From Hoskinsella mucinilytica (lineage in GTDB: Bacteria > Bacillota_I > Bacilli_A > Erysipelotrichales > Erysipelotrichaceae), in the NCBI RefSeq assembly GCF_045223415.1, contig NZ_JBEQZJ010000020.1:9562-73561 (forward strand): DNA of 64,000 nt, given 5' to 3'. The notes beneath the pieces were generated by a model. It did not search any database. It saw nothing but the letters and a program-made list of their open reading frames with translations, and was not told the origin of the DNA. Position 1 is the stretch's first letter. Each line of letters begins with the position of its first letter. Made by a program: the position numbers and the translations under genes. Of the stretch, positions 42,975-50,100 are shown piece by piece.

Positions 42975-43003
42975 GATCATAGTCTTTGGTGAAAGCTATG
43001 ATC
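42975..43003 (+). repeat. Long hairpin-forming inverted repeat upstream of the XRE gene
   Basis: GATCATAG (42975-42982) and CTATGATC (42996-43003) are perfect inverted copies. Inside them CTTT and AAAG also pair around GGTG, leaving one unpaired T. There is no T-run. It may be a regulator site or a structured RNA. Confidence 0.5.
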
Positions 43004-43019
43004 TGAAAGAAAAGAGCTT

Positions 43020-43050
43020 TTGTATACGAAAAGTAGCGTAATTTATACAA
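43020..43050 (+). promoter_or_regulatory. Promoter of the XRE gene with palindromic boxes
   Basis: -35 TTGTAT (43020-43025), 18 bases, -10 TATACA (43044-43049). TTGTATA (43020-43026) and TATACAA (43044-43050) are perfect inverted repeats, so the promoter elements themselves form a dyad, as seen for self-regulating repressors. Confidence 0.55.
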
Positions 43051-43102
43051 ATCGTAGCAGACAAAAGAGAAAAGGAATGCTATTATTTTACCGGTGATGA
43101 AA

Positions 43103-43621
43103 ATGGAATTTAAAGAAAAACTAAAAAGAATGAGAATAGAAAGGGGATTGTCGCAAGAAGCGTTGGCAAACCGATTGCATGTATCTAGACAAGCAATAGC
43201 AAAATGGGAATCTGGAAACGGAATGCCAGATTTAGATAATCTAAAAGCGATTGCTGATTTATTTGAAGTGAGCTTAGATGCTTTGCTTCGTGAAGAAAAC
43301 ATGAAAACCCCATCTTCAAAGCAGGAAAGCATAGCGTTTGGATTAGCCGGAGCAAGTATAGGTGCGATTTTAGGACTTGTGATTCGAGGGGAGTTTTTTA
43401 CGGAGACTCTTGCAGGTGCAATGATTGGTATCATCATAGCTCATTTGTTGTTCGTGGTACAACATCCACAAAATCAAAAATATCTGAGTTTGAGCGAGGT
43501 TTATCATAGGTGGCAAAGCTATTGGACAACTTTAGATAAAACACAACTGATGATTTTGATTATATCCGCAAGCATTGGAGGACTGATTGGATTATACTTA
43601 TGGAATCAAGGGTGGATATAA
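43103..43621 (+). CDS. XRE family regulator with C-terminal membrane helices
   Basis: 172 aa. An N-terminal helix-turn-helix ('LSQEALANRLHVSRQAIAKW', 'ESGNGMPDLDNLKAIADLF') of the Xre/Cro type is followed by two hydrophobic segments around a GxxxG-rich stretch ('FGLAGASIGAILGLVIRG', 'LAGAMIGIIIAHLLFVV') and one at the C-terminus ('MILIISASIGGLIGLYLW'). A membrane-attached regulator is implied. ATG at 43103 gives the usual XRE start; GTG 43094 and ATG 43097 are alternatives. The target is unknown. Confidence 0.82.
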   Translation: MEFKEKLKRMRIERGLSQEALANRLHVSRQAIAKWESGNGMPDLDNLKAIADLFEVSLDALLREENMKTPSSKQESIAFGLAGASIGAILGLVIRGEFFTETLAGAMIGIIIAHLLFVVQHPQNQKYLSLSEVYHRWQSYWTTLDKTQLMILIISASIGGLIGLYLWNQGWI

Positions 43622-43637
43622 AAAAGGGATCTTTCAA

Positions 43638-43665
43638 AAAAAATAAGACATTCGTCTTACTTTTT
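43638..43665. terminator. Bidirectional terminator between convergent genes
   Basis: AAATAAGAC (43641-43649), loop ATTC, GTCTTACTT (43654-43662), with A- and T-rich flanks on both sides. It serves the XRE gene (+) and the YdcF-like gene (-). Confidence 0.75.
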
Positions 43666-44223
43666 ATGAGCTAATTGATATTCTATGCGTAAGGTATTCC
43701 ACATTCTTACATATTCAGCAAGATAATGCTTTGCTTTTTCTTTATCATCTGTAGGACACATGGCATAGGTGGTAAAGAATTTTTTTACGAAAAAATTACT
43801 CCTTCGAATATGAAATCTACTAGTGACGACAATGACACGTTTCCATTGATTCTTTTCACAAATGGTACTGGCGAAACGAAGATTATCAAAGGTGTTTTGT
43901 GCTTCTTTTTCCAATAGGATATCCTTGAAAGGTACACCATGTCGTATGGCATAATCAGCCATGATATCTGCTTCGACAAAATGATTTCTGACACCTGCGC
44001 CACTGATAAGCAGTTTATGTGTTTTGTGTTGCTTATATAATTGAATCGCTTTATTCATCCTACTTCGTTGCATTCTTGATACCTTGCCATCCTCTCTTGC
44101 AGGACAGCCTAATATGATACATATATCATAAGGATCATGATCCATCACAGGAGCCTTAGGAAAGTAATACAAGAGGGGAAGTGTTAATATACCTAACAAA
44201 AGAATCAGTAAAATGATGATCAT
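43657..44223 (-). CDS. YdcF family protein (DUF218)
   Basis: 188 aa from the ATG at 44223. One N-terminal membrane helix ('IIILLILLLGILTLPLLYYF') precedes a DUF218 domain: 'YDICIILGCPAREDGKVS', 'LLISGAGVRNHFVEADIMAD', 'EKEAQNTFDNLRFA', 'RVIVVTSRFHIRRS'. The family includes SanA/ElyC envelope proteins; biochemical function is uncertain. The upstream in-frame extension overlaps tmcAL and is rejected because the membrane helix is the natural start. It overlaps the tmcAL stop. Confidence 0.85.
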   Translation of the reverse strand: MIIILLILLLGILTLPLLYYFPKAPVMDHDPYDICIILGCPAREDGKVSRMQRSRMNKAIQLYKQHKTHKLLISGAGVRNHFVEADIMADYAIRHGVPFKDILLEKEAQNTFDNLRFASTICEKNQWKRVIVVTSRFHIRRSNFFVKKFFTTYAMCPTDDKEKAKHYLAEYVRMWNTLRIEYQLAHKK

Positions 44224-45296
44224 ACATTCACCACCAAAGGCGCACTCAGCTCTTTTTTTAATAAAGTCAATCGTTGTGTCGGAGTCAATGGAATGCCATA
44301 GGCAGCCACCGCCTTCAAATCCAAACAGCGATAGCATTCAGGAATTTGGTTAAATTTACTGGCAATCCATCGATCCTTTTTCTTCAATTCTTTTAGATAA
44401 GCTCTGCCGGTTTGATTAAAGGCCAGTATGCGAATATGAGATAATTGAGGTAACTCTTTCATTTGTTGCTTACTGGTTTGAGTAATAAGGTGAATGATCG
44501 TTCGTTGAATTCTTACACGTGTATAGCGTTTGGAAATACAACGATCCACAAAGCTTTTCATGTCGGGACAAAGCTTGGCACTTTCTATCATTCTGTTTTC
44601 CAGACCTTCTTCCATAAGGAAATAATGAGATAATACAGATGGTTCCATCGTCAAAAGTAACATCTGTAGATGAGGGTAATAGAATTCCATTTGAAATCGC
44701 TCATTTAATTGCTCATACATCGGAGTGAGTTCCTTAATACTTTCTTTATGAAGAAAGCGATGACGTATGGCTGTTGCACTGGCAATATGGTTTTGAACCT
44801 CAAGGTCATGATAACCATTGGTGCGTTGAATCGTATAAGGAATGATATTCGTGTTTTTTAATGCTTTGATATATGCAACTCCCAAGATGTCATTGCTTTT
44901 TACATCATAATCTTGTGCCATGGAGCGTGTACAGTTTTTAGGTGTTGTTGTTTCAGCCAATGCTTTTAAGGTTGTGATATCATTGCTTTCACTACCAAAG
45001 ACGATTTGGTTAGCATCCGCAAGCTGTAAAGAAGTGATAGCACCATAAGCAAATCCATCCGCACTTTGTACTGCATAAGGAAATGGTAACTCAATGACAA
45101 GATCGCACCCCTCTAGAATAGCGGTTTTTGCCCGACTCCATTTATCAGCGATAGCAGGTTCGCCACGCTGTACAAAGTGTCCGCTCATGACATTGATCAA
45201 AACATCACAATGAGTAAGTTCCTTGGTTTTATTTATATGATATCGATGTCCGTAGTGGAATGGGTTATATTCGCTGATAATACCACATATATTCAT
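44220..45296 (-). CDS. tmcAL: tRNA(Met) cytidine acetate ligase TmcAL
   Basis: Uses acetate and ATP to make N4-acetylcytidine at the elongator tRNA-Met wobble base. Nucleotidylyltransferase motif 'GIISEYNPFHYGH' (residues 5-17), then 'SGHFVQRGEPAIADKWSRA' and 'GCDLVIELPFPYAVQSADGF'. 358 aa, slightly shorter than Bacillus YlbM. A GGAGG ribosome site and an extended -10 (TGG-TATCAT on the minus strand) lie upstream. It needs acetate, which ackA in this window produces. Confidence 0.93.
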   Translation of the reverse strand: MNICGIISEYNPFHYGHRYHINKTKELTHCDVLINVMSGHFVQRGEPAIADKWSRAKTAILEGCDLVIELPFPYAVQSADGFAYGAITSLQLADANQIVFGSESNDITTLKALAETTTPKNCTRSMAQDYDVKSNDILGVAYIKALKNTNIIPYTIQRTNGYHDLEVQNHIASATAIRHRFLHKESIKELTPMYEQLNERFQMEFYYPHLQMLLLTMEPSVLSHYFLMEEGLENRMIESAKLCPDMKSFVDRCISKRYTRVRIQRTIIHLITQTSKQQMKELPQLSHIRILAFNQTGRAYLKELKKKDRWIASKFNQIPECYRCLDLKAVAAYGIPLTPTQRLTLLKKELSAPLVVNV

Positions 45297-45322
45297 ACAA
45301 TTCCTCCAATCTGTCTGGTTCT

Positions 45323-45331
45323 ATGATACCA
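45323..45331 (-). promoter_or_regulatory. Extended -10 promoter of tmcAL
   Basis: On the minus strand TGG-TATCAT ends at 45323, about 27 bases before the tmcAL ATG. Confidence 0.5.
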
Positions 45332-45367
45332 CAGTTATGGGAATTTATATCATAAGTTTTTTAAATA

Positions 45368-45376
45368 TGTTACAAT
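45368..45376 (+). promoter_or_regulatory. Extended -10 promoter of the lipase gene
   Basis: TGT then TACAAT (45371-45376), 22 bases before the ATG and just before its AAGGAGG ribosome site. Confidence 0.5.
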
Positions 45377-45397
45377 GAAGAAAAGGAGGTTAGCAAG

Positions 45398-46330
45398 ATG
45401 ACGATAAAGAAAGAATTCACTTTTTTTAGTGCAATGGATCAACTTGAAATTTCATGTATCGCACTACTACCTGAAAAAGAATACGTCGGTATCATTCAGT
45501 TTGTACATGGCATGGCAGAACACAAGGAACGTTATTTGGATGTTATGGAATATATGGCAAACGCCGGTTATCTTTGTGTGATACATGATCATAGAGGACA
45601 TGGAAAAAGCGTGAAGACACAGGAAGATTTAGGCTATATAAATGGGAAACATGCGGACTATATGATTGAGGATATCTATCAATTGGGACAATATGTAAAA
45701 CAAAAATATCCAACGCTACCTTTCTTCTTGTTTGGACATAGTATGGGCAGTCTTTTGGTAAGGGCTTTTTGTAAACGATATGATCATGAAATAGATGCAT
45801 TGATCGTATGTGGATCTCCAAGCAAAAATGCTGCAGCTAGTGCAGGTAAAATGGTTGCACACTGGATGAGTAAGATCAAAGGAGAGCATTATCGAAGTGC
45901 ATTGATCCAACATATGGCATTTGGTAAACACAATAATGGATTTAAAGAAACGATGAGTGATAATGTTTGGCTTTGCAGTGATATGAACGTTGTGAAAACT
46001 TATGATGCAGACCCCTTGTGTGGGTTCGTATTCACCTTAAATGGTTTTGAAAATCTATTTGATTTGATGGTCGATGTATATGATCCTAAGGGATGGCAGA
46101 TGAAGCATACGAGCTTGCCGATTCGCTTTATCGCAGGTAGTAATGATCCTTGCATTATGAGTGAAACAAAATTTAAGGAAGCTGCCGGATTTATGAAAAC
46201 ATGCGGTTACATGAATGTAAGTGCTCGTTTATTCGAAGGAAAACGTCATGAAATATTGAATGAAGATAATAAAACAGAAGTCTATCAAGATATTCTTAAT
46301 TTCTATGAAAAGGTAAGAAACGAAATGTGA
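45398..46330 (+). CDS. Alpha/beta hydrolase, lysophospholipase/monoacylglycerol lipase type
   Basis: 310-aa hydrolase. 'VHGMAEHKERY' and 'DHRGHGKS' form the oxyanion region; the nucleophile is Ser115 in 'GHSMG'; the acid lies in 'GSNDPCI' and the His in 'GKRHEILNE'. This matches the PldB/monoglyceride-lipase group; the lipid substrate is inferred only from family. No signal peptide, so cytosolic. It is a single gene with an AAGGAGG ribosome site. Confidence 0.87.
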   Translation: MTIKKEFTFFSAMDQLEISCIALLPEKEYVGIIQFVHGMAEHKERYLDVMEYMANAGYLCVIHDHRGHGKSVKTQEDLGYINGKHADYMIEDIYQLGQYVKQKYPTLPFFLFGHSMGSLLVRAFCKRYDHEIDALIVCGSPSKNAAASAGKMVAHWMSKIKGEHYRSALIQHMAFGKHNNGFKETMSDNVWLCSDMNVVKTYDADPLCGFVFTLNGFENLFDLMVDVYDPKGWQMKHTSLPIRFIAGSNDPCIMSETKFKEAAGFMKTCGYMNVSARLFEGKRHEILNEDNKTEVYQDILNFYEKVRNEM

Positions 46331-46431
46331 AGGAAAAATCAAAGAAATTATGAAAAAATGAAAAAAAGGCTTTTCTTTGGGCTCTTTTTATGGTTTAATA
46401 TATAAGCTAGCCTATGTATATGCGAAATGAG

Positions 46432-46460
46432 TTGACTTTATGCCAGATTTTCCTTATAAT
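46432..46460 (+). promoter_or_regulatory. Strong promoter of yceD-rpmF
   Basis: TTGACT (46432-46437), exactly 17 bases, TATAAT (46455-46460). One of the closest matches to the sigma-A consensus in the window. Confidence 0.88.
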
Positions 46461-46489
46461 AGGATAGGTCAGACAACGAGGTGATTCTT

Positions 46490-46999
46490 TTGAGATGGAG
46501 CAAGGCGGAATTATTACAGGCGAAAGATGGTGTCATCAATATTGAAGATACAATTTCGTTTGAACCTGAAGTATTCGCTAAGATGCATCAAATCAGAGGA
46601 TTACAAGATGTTACGGTATCAGGAAATATTCATTACGATACAGAAAGTGATCGGGTGTTTGCAGATCTAGATATCAGTGGAGTGATGATAGTACCGTGTT
46701 CTATTACCCTTGAGGATGTAGAATATGATTTCCATACAAAATCTTTAGAAGTGTTCTCTTTTGAAAAATCAGATGATGAAGATGTACATGAAGTTAAAGG
46801 TGATGTCGTAGAGTTATTACCGGTGATCTTTCAATTGATACTGATGGAGGTTCCTTTAAAGGTTGTCAAAAAGGGATTGAAACAGTATCCTAAAGGTGAC
46901 GGTTGGGAAGTTGTCAAAGAGGAAGACTATGAAAAAGCGAAAAGCGATGAAATAGATCCTCGTTTAGCAAAGTTGAAAGAATTCAAATTGGAAGATTAA
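46490..46999 (+). CDS. yceD: YceD family protein (DUF177)
   Basis: 169-aa protein found directly before rpmF in most bacteria. Core: 'VSGNIHYDTESDRVFADLDI', the single Cys in 'IVPCSITLEDVEYDF', and a C-terminal 'DPRLAKLKEF'. It is linked to 23S rRNA accumulation in plants and E. coli; the exact role is unclear. TTG at 46490 is preferred because GTG 46481 is itself part of the GAGGTGAT ribosome site and the protein then begins 'MRWSKAELLQA' as in relatives. Confidence 0.88.
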   Translation: MRWSKAELLQAKDGVINIEDTISFEPEVFAKMHQIRGLQDVTVSGNIHYDTESDRVFADLDISGVMIVPCSITLEDVEYDFHTKSLEVFSFEKSDDEDVHEVKGDVVELLPVIFQLILMEVPLKVVKKGLKQYPKGDGWEVVKEEDYEKAKSDEIDPRLAKLKEFKLED

Positions 47000-47014
47000 G
47001 TAGGAGGTGCTAAC

Positions 47015-47185
47015 ATGGCTGTACAACAGAGAAGAAATTCAAAAACTAGAAAAGCAAAACGTAGAACTCACTATAAATTAGCTGCACCTACATTGGTAAA
47101 ATGTCCAGTGTGCGGTGAGTACAAACAATCACACAAAATGTGTGCATGTGGTGAGTACAACGGTAAAACAATTGTAGAAAAATAG
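47015..47185 (+). CDS. rpmF: 50S ribosomal protein L32
   Basis: 56-aa ribosomal protein read by eye from the ATG at 47015, with AGGAGGTG upstream. It starts 'MAVQQRRNSKTRKAKRRTHY', the L32 hallmark, and has the zinc ribbon C30-x2-C33 and C43-x-C45 ('CPVCGEYKQSHKMCAC'), so the zinc-binding form. It is paired with yceD in one transcript. Confidence 0.97.
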   Translation: MAVQQRRNSKTRKAKRRTHYKLAAPTLVKCPVCGEYKQSHKMCACGEYNGKTIVEK

Positions 47186-47190
47186 TGAGA

Positions 47191-47213
47191 AGACCGGGTA
47201 AGCCGGTTTTTTT
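47191..47213 (+). terminator. Terminator after rpmF
   Basis: ACCGG (47193-47197), a 5-base loop, CCGGT (47203-47207), T7. Confidence 0.85.
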
Positions 47214-47284
47214 CATGTATTTTGGAAAATATGATAAAAAAACAAAACCTGATAGAAATGAAGCAGGAAATTGATGAAAAAACG

Positions 47285-47313
47285 TTGAAGTATTTTCATA
47301 AACGTGGTATATT
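47285..47313 (+). promoter_or_regulatory. Promoter of the rimP-nusA-infB operon
   Basis: TTGAAG (47285-47290), 17 bases, TATATT (47308-47313) with extended TGG. Confidence 0.8.
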
Positions 47314-47332
47314 ATCTACAGATACTTCAAAC

Positions 47333-47354
47333 GGAGTGGGTTAAAGCCCACTCC
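47333..47354 (+). promoter_or_regulatory. rimP-leader-type hairpin
   Basis: GGAGTGGG (47333-47340), loop TTAAAG, CCCACTCC (47347-47354): a perfect 8-bp stem at the 5' end of the operon transcript with no U-run after it. Firmicutes often carry such a conserved hairpin (the rimP-leader) before rimP. Assignment is by position and stem sequence. Confidence 0.6.
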
Positions 47355-47380
47355 TTCATTATGTTTGTAAAGGAGGTAAC

Positions 47381-47851
47381 ATGATGGACCAGATACAAAG
47401 AATCAAAGAACTGGTGATGCCGATACTGGAAAAGGAAGAGATACAGCTGTATGAAGTGCTGTGGCATTCTGAAGGAAAAAACCGTATTCTGCAGATTTCA
47501 ATCATGAGAAATGATGGAAGTATGGATATTGACACCTGTGCAGATATGTCTGAGAAGATTTCCACATGTCTGGACGAAGCAGACCTGATCACAAGTGAAT
47601 ACTTCCTGGAAGTATGTTCACCAGGTGCGGAACGTGAATTAAAGGATGAGGTACAGATACAAAAAGCAATCGGAGAATTCGTTTATATCAAATTGAAAAA
47701 TCCAAAAGCGGGACTTGACGAGGTCAAGGGGTATCTTAAGGCAATGGAAGACCATGCCGTACTGATAGAATATATGGATAAGGCTGTAAAAAAGAAGGTG
47801 TCTATTGAATTAGACAATCTGGCACTGATTCGTTTATCTGTGAAAATTTAG
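47381..47851 (+). CDS. rimP: Ribosome maturation factor RimP
   Basis: Assists 30S assembly. 156 aa with the N-terminal alpha/beta domain ('IKELVMPILEKEEIQLYEVL') and 'DTCADMSEKISTCLDEADLI'-type core, 'LEVCSPGAERELK', and an SH3-like C-terminus ('VKKKVSIELDNLALIRL'). AAGGAGG precedes two adjacent ATGs (47381 and 47384); the first is kept. nusA follows after 15 bases. Confidence 0.94.
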   Translation: MMDQIQRIKELVMPILEKEEIQLYEVLWHSEGKNRILQISIMRNDGSMDIDTCADMSEKISTCLDEADLITSEYFLEVCSPGAERELKDEVQIQKAIGEFVYIKLKNPKAGLDEVKGYLKAMEDHAVLIEYMDKAVKKKVSIELDNLALIRLSVKI

Positions 47852-47866
47852 AAAGGAAAGTAAAAG

Positions 47867-49534
47867 ATGAAGTTAAAAGATTTTATGGCTGCTATGCAGG
47901 CAATCGAAAGTGATCGCAAGTTATCTAAGGAAATCGTAGTAGAAGCATTACAGGAAGCTTTATCGAAAGCATACCGTAAGCATATTGAGATTCCTGATGC
48001 CTTGGTACGTGTTGATATCAATGAAAAAAATGGTGATATCAAAGTGTTTCAACAAAGAACAGTTGTGGAAACCGTTGAAGATGATGAATTAGAAATTTCC
48101 TTAGAGGATGCTAAAAAGGTCAATCAAGCTTTTGAATTAGGTGATTTGGTTGAAAATGAAGTCAGCATCGCTAATCTTGGAAGAGCAGCTGTCATTTTGG
48201 CAAAGAATGTCATGAAACAAAAAATTCGTGAAGCTGAAAAATTAGTTGTATATGAAGAATATTGCGATAAAGTAGATGAAATGGTCATGGGTACCATTGA
48301 ATCTGTGGAAGAAAAGTTCTGTGTTGTTAATATAGGTAAAACATTAGCGTTGATGCCTAAAAATCAGCAGATTCCAAATGAACGTTATAAAGAAGGACAA
48401 ATGATTCGTGTTGTCATTATAGAAGTAAATAAAGAAACAAAGGGTGCTCAAGTTCTTGTTTCTCGTGGTGATGCTACGTTGGTAAAACGTTTATTTGAAA
48501 AAGAGGTTCCTGAAATATTCCAGGGTATCATCGAAATCAAGGCAATTGCACGTGAAGCCGGTGAGCGTACGAAAATGGCGGTATATTCTCATAACGAAAA
48601 TATCGATCCAATCGGAGCTTGTATCGGACCAAGAGGACAGCGTGTACAAGTCATCATCGATGAATTACATGGTGAAAAAATTGATATCTTTGAATGGAGC
48701 GAAGATGTTAGCGAATTGATCAAAAATGCATTATCACCTGCTGAGGTGCTTGCGGTCATTCCAAGTGAAGAGAAAAAAGGCGGACTTCTGGTTGTCGTTC
48801 CAGATAACCAATTGTCACTCGCAATTGGAAAACGTGGAAAGAATGCTCGTTTAGCGGTTAAACTTACCGGTAGCAAAATTGATATCAAAGCTGAAAGCGA
48901 TGTAGATGCAATGGGTATCGATTGGAAGAATATCGCTATCAAACAGCGTGAAGAATTCCTTGCACGTCAGGCTGAGGAAAAAGCAGCAGCACAACAAGAA
49001 AAATTTGAAGAAGAGCAAGAAGTAGAAGCGGTGGCAATTGAAGATGCCGGTGTACAGTTCATAGAAACCGAACCTGAAGAGGAAATCGTTGAAGAAGAAG
49101 TCATCGTTGCTACACAAGAACCTGTAGAAGTGGAAGAAGAAGCAGAAGCACCTGAAGAAGTGGTTGAAGAAGTGAAGGTTGAAGAGAGTGACTTAGAGAA
49201 AGCGGCTCGTATCGCCAAAGAGAAACAACGCTTAGAAGGGCTGAATGTAAAAGAAAAGCAGGAATACAAATCTAAATTTGAGGAACTTGCAGATGCGAAA
49301 GCAAAACAAGAACCGGCAACGACAGGAAAGCCAAGATACAAGAAACATGAAGAAAAAGAAGAACCTCGTCGTAAAGCAACGTTTGATTTAAATAAGAAAG
49401 ATTATGGTATGAAACCAATCTATTCTGAAGAAGAGTTAGAAGAAATCGAACGTGAACAGATTGAAGAAGAAGAAAACGATTGGATTCATGATGATATTGA
49501 TTTTGATGAATTCGATGAATATTACGATAAATAA
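47867..49534 (+). CDS. nusA: Transcription termination/antitermination factor NusA, long acidic tail
   Basis: Binds RNA polymerase and nascent RNA to modulate pausing and termination. The N-terminal domain (about residues 1-125) is followed by S1 (about 135-200), KH1 and KH2 ('IGACIGPRGQRVQVIIDELH', 'QLSLAIGKRGKNARLAVKL') ending near residue 345. A further 210 residues are unusual: a run rich in Glu and Val, then a Lys/Glu helix and a very acidic end 'DIDFDEFDEYYDK'. 555 aa versus 350-400 for most Firmicutes. Confidence 0.95.
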   Translation: MKLKDFMAAMQAIESDRKLSKEIVVEALQEALSKAYRKHIEIPDALVRVDINEKNGDIKVFQQRTVVETVEDDELEISLEDAKKVNQAFELGDLVENEVSIANLGRAAVILAKNVMKQKIREAEKLVVYEEYCDKVDEMVMGTIESVEEKFCVVNIGKTLALMPKNQQIPNERYKEGQMIRVVIIEVNKETKGAQVLVSRGDATLVKRLFEKEVPEIFQGIIEIKAIAREAGERTKMAVYSHNENIDPIGACIGPRGQRVQVIIDELHGEKIDIFEWSEDVSELIKNALSPAEVLAVIPSEEKKGGLLVVVPDNQLSLAIGKRGKNARLAVKLTGSKIDIKAESDVDAMGIDWKNIAIKQREEFLARQAEEKAAAQQEKFEEEQEVEAVAIEDAGVQFIETEPEEEIVEEEVIVATQEPVEVEEEAEAPEEVVEEVKVEESDLEKAARIAKEKQRLEGLNVKEKQEYKSKFEELADAKAKQEPATTGKPRYKKHEEKEEPRRKATFDLNKKDYGMKPIYSEEELEEIEREQIEEEENDWIHDDIDFDEFDEYYDK

Positions 49535-49551
49535 CAGAGAGGAGCTTGTAT

Positions 49552-49812
49552 ATGAAAAAGATTCCTATGCGTAAGTGCGTAGCAACCCTTGAAAGTCTCC
49601 CTAAAAAAGAATTGATTCGCATCGTTCGTACACCTGAGGGCATCGTTGAAATCGATGAAACAGGAAAGCGAAACGGACGTGGAGCATATTTAAAAAGAAG
49701 TGTAGAAGCAGTGGAGCTTGCGAAAAAGAAGAAATCTCTTGCAAGATCACTGGAATGTGAGATCCCTGATGAAATTTATGAAACGTTGAAAGGAATGTTT
49801 CAACATGAGTGA
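49552..49812 (+). CDS. rnpM: RNase P modulator RnpM (YlxR)
   Basis: 86-aa RNA-binding protein with 'MRKCVATLESLPKKELIRIV' and the signature 'GKRNGRGAYLKRSVEA'. YlxR/RnpM binds and inhibits RNase P RNA in Bacillus. ATG at 49552 has GAGGAG 7 bases upstream; TTG 49546 is an alternative. It overlaps ylxQ by 8 bases, within the standard nusA-infB operon. Confidence 0.93.
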   Translation: MKKIPMRKCVATLESLPKKELIRIVRTPEGIVEIDETGKRNGRGAYLKRSVEAVELAKKKKSLARSLECEIPDEIYETLKGMFQHE

Positions 49813-50092
49813 TGCCAAAGGTTATTTGGGTATTGCTTATAGGGCTAAAAAAGTCTGCAGTGGGGAGACGTTATTTAAAAAGTTTTCCCATAATGAAATT
49901 AAATTGGTGATTTTGGCTGAAGATATCGGGGAAAACACAAAGAAAAAGCTGTTGGATAAATGTGCCTATTACAAAGTTTCTTATGTGTTTATGGATGCAC
50001 AAGAACTATCGATAGTAATGGGGAGTCGCAAGGCGGTCGGCATTATGGACAAAGGATTGGCACAGCAGCTATATACTTGCTTGAAAGGCTAG
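49805..50092 (+). CDS. rplGA: L7Ae family protein YlxQ
   Basis: 95-aa kink-turn-binding protein: 'GYLGIAYRAKKVCSGETLFK', 'IKLVILAEDIGENTKKKL' and 'IVMGSRKAVGIMDKGLAQQL'. In Bacillus YlxQ is a non-essential K-turn binder in the same operon. infB starts 9 bases later. Confidence 0.93.
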   Translation: MSDAKGYLGIAYRAKKVCSGETLFKKFSHNEIKLVILAEDIGENTKKKLLDKCAYYKVSYVFMDAQELSIVMGSRKAVGIMDKGLAQQLYTCLKG

Positions 50093-50100
50093 GTGATATT

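Noticed and set aside
42961..43437. Minus-strand open frame of 158 codons opposite the XRE gene
   Set aside because: The plus strand encodes a convincing helix-turn-helix protein with promoter and ribosome site; the reverse frame has no recognisable domain.
48967..49341. Ser/Thr-rich minus-strand frame opposite the nusA tail
   Set aside because: It is the complement of Glu- and Ala-rich codons in the acidic NusA tail, which produces long Ser-rich reverse frames by composition.
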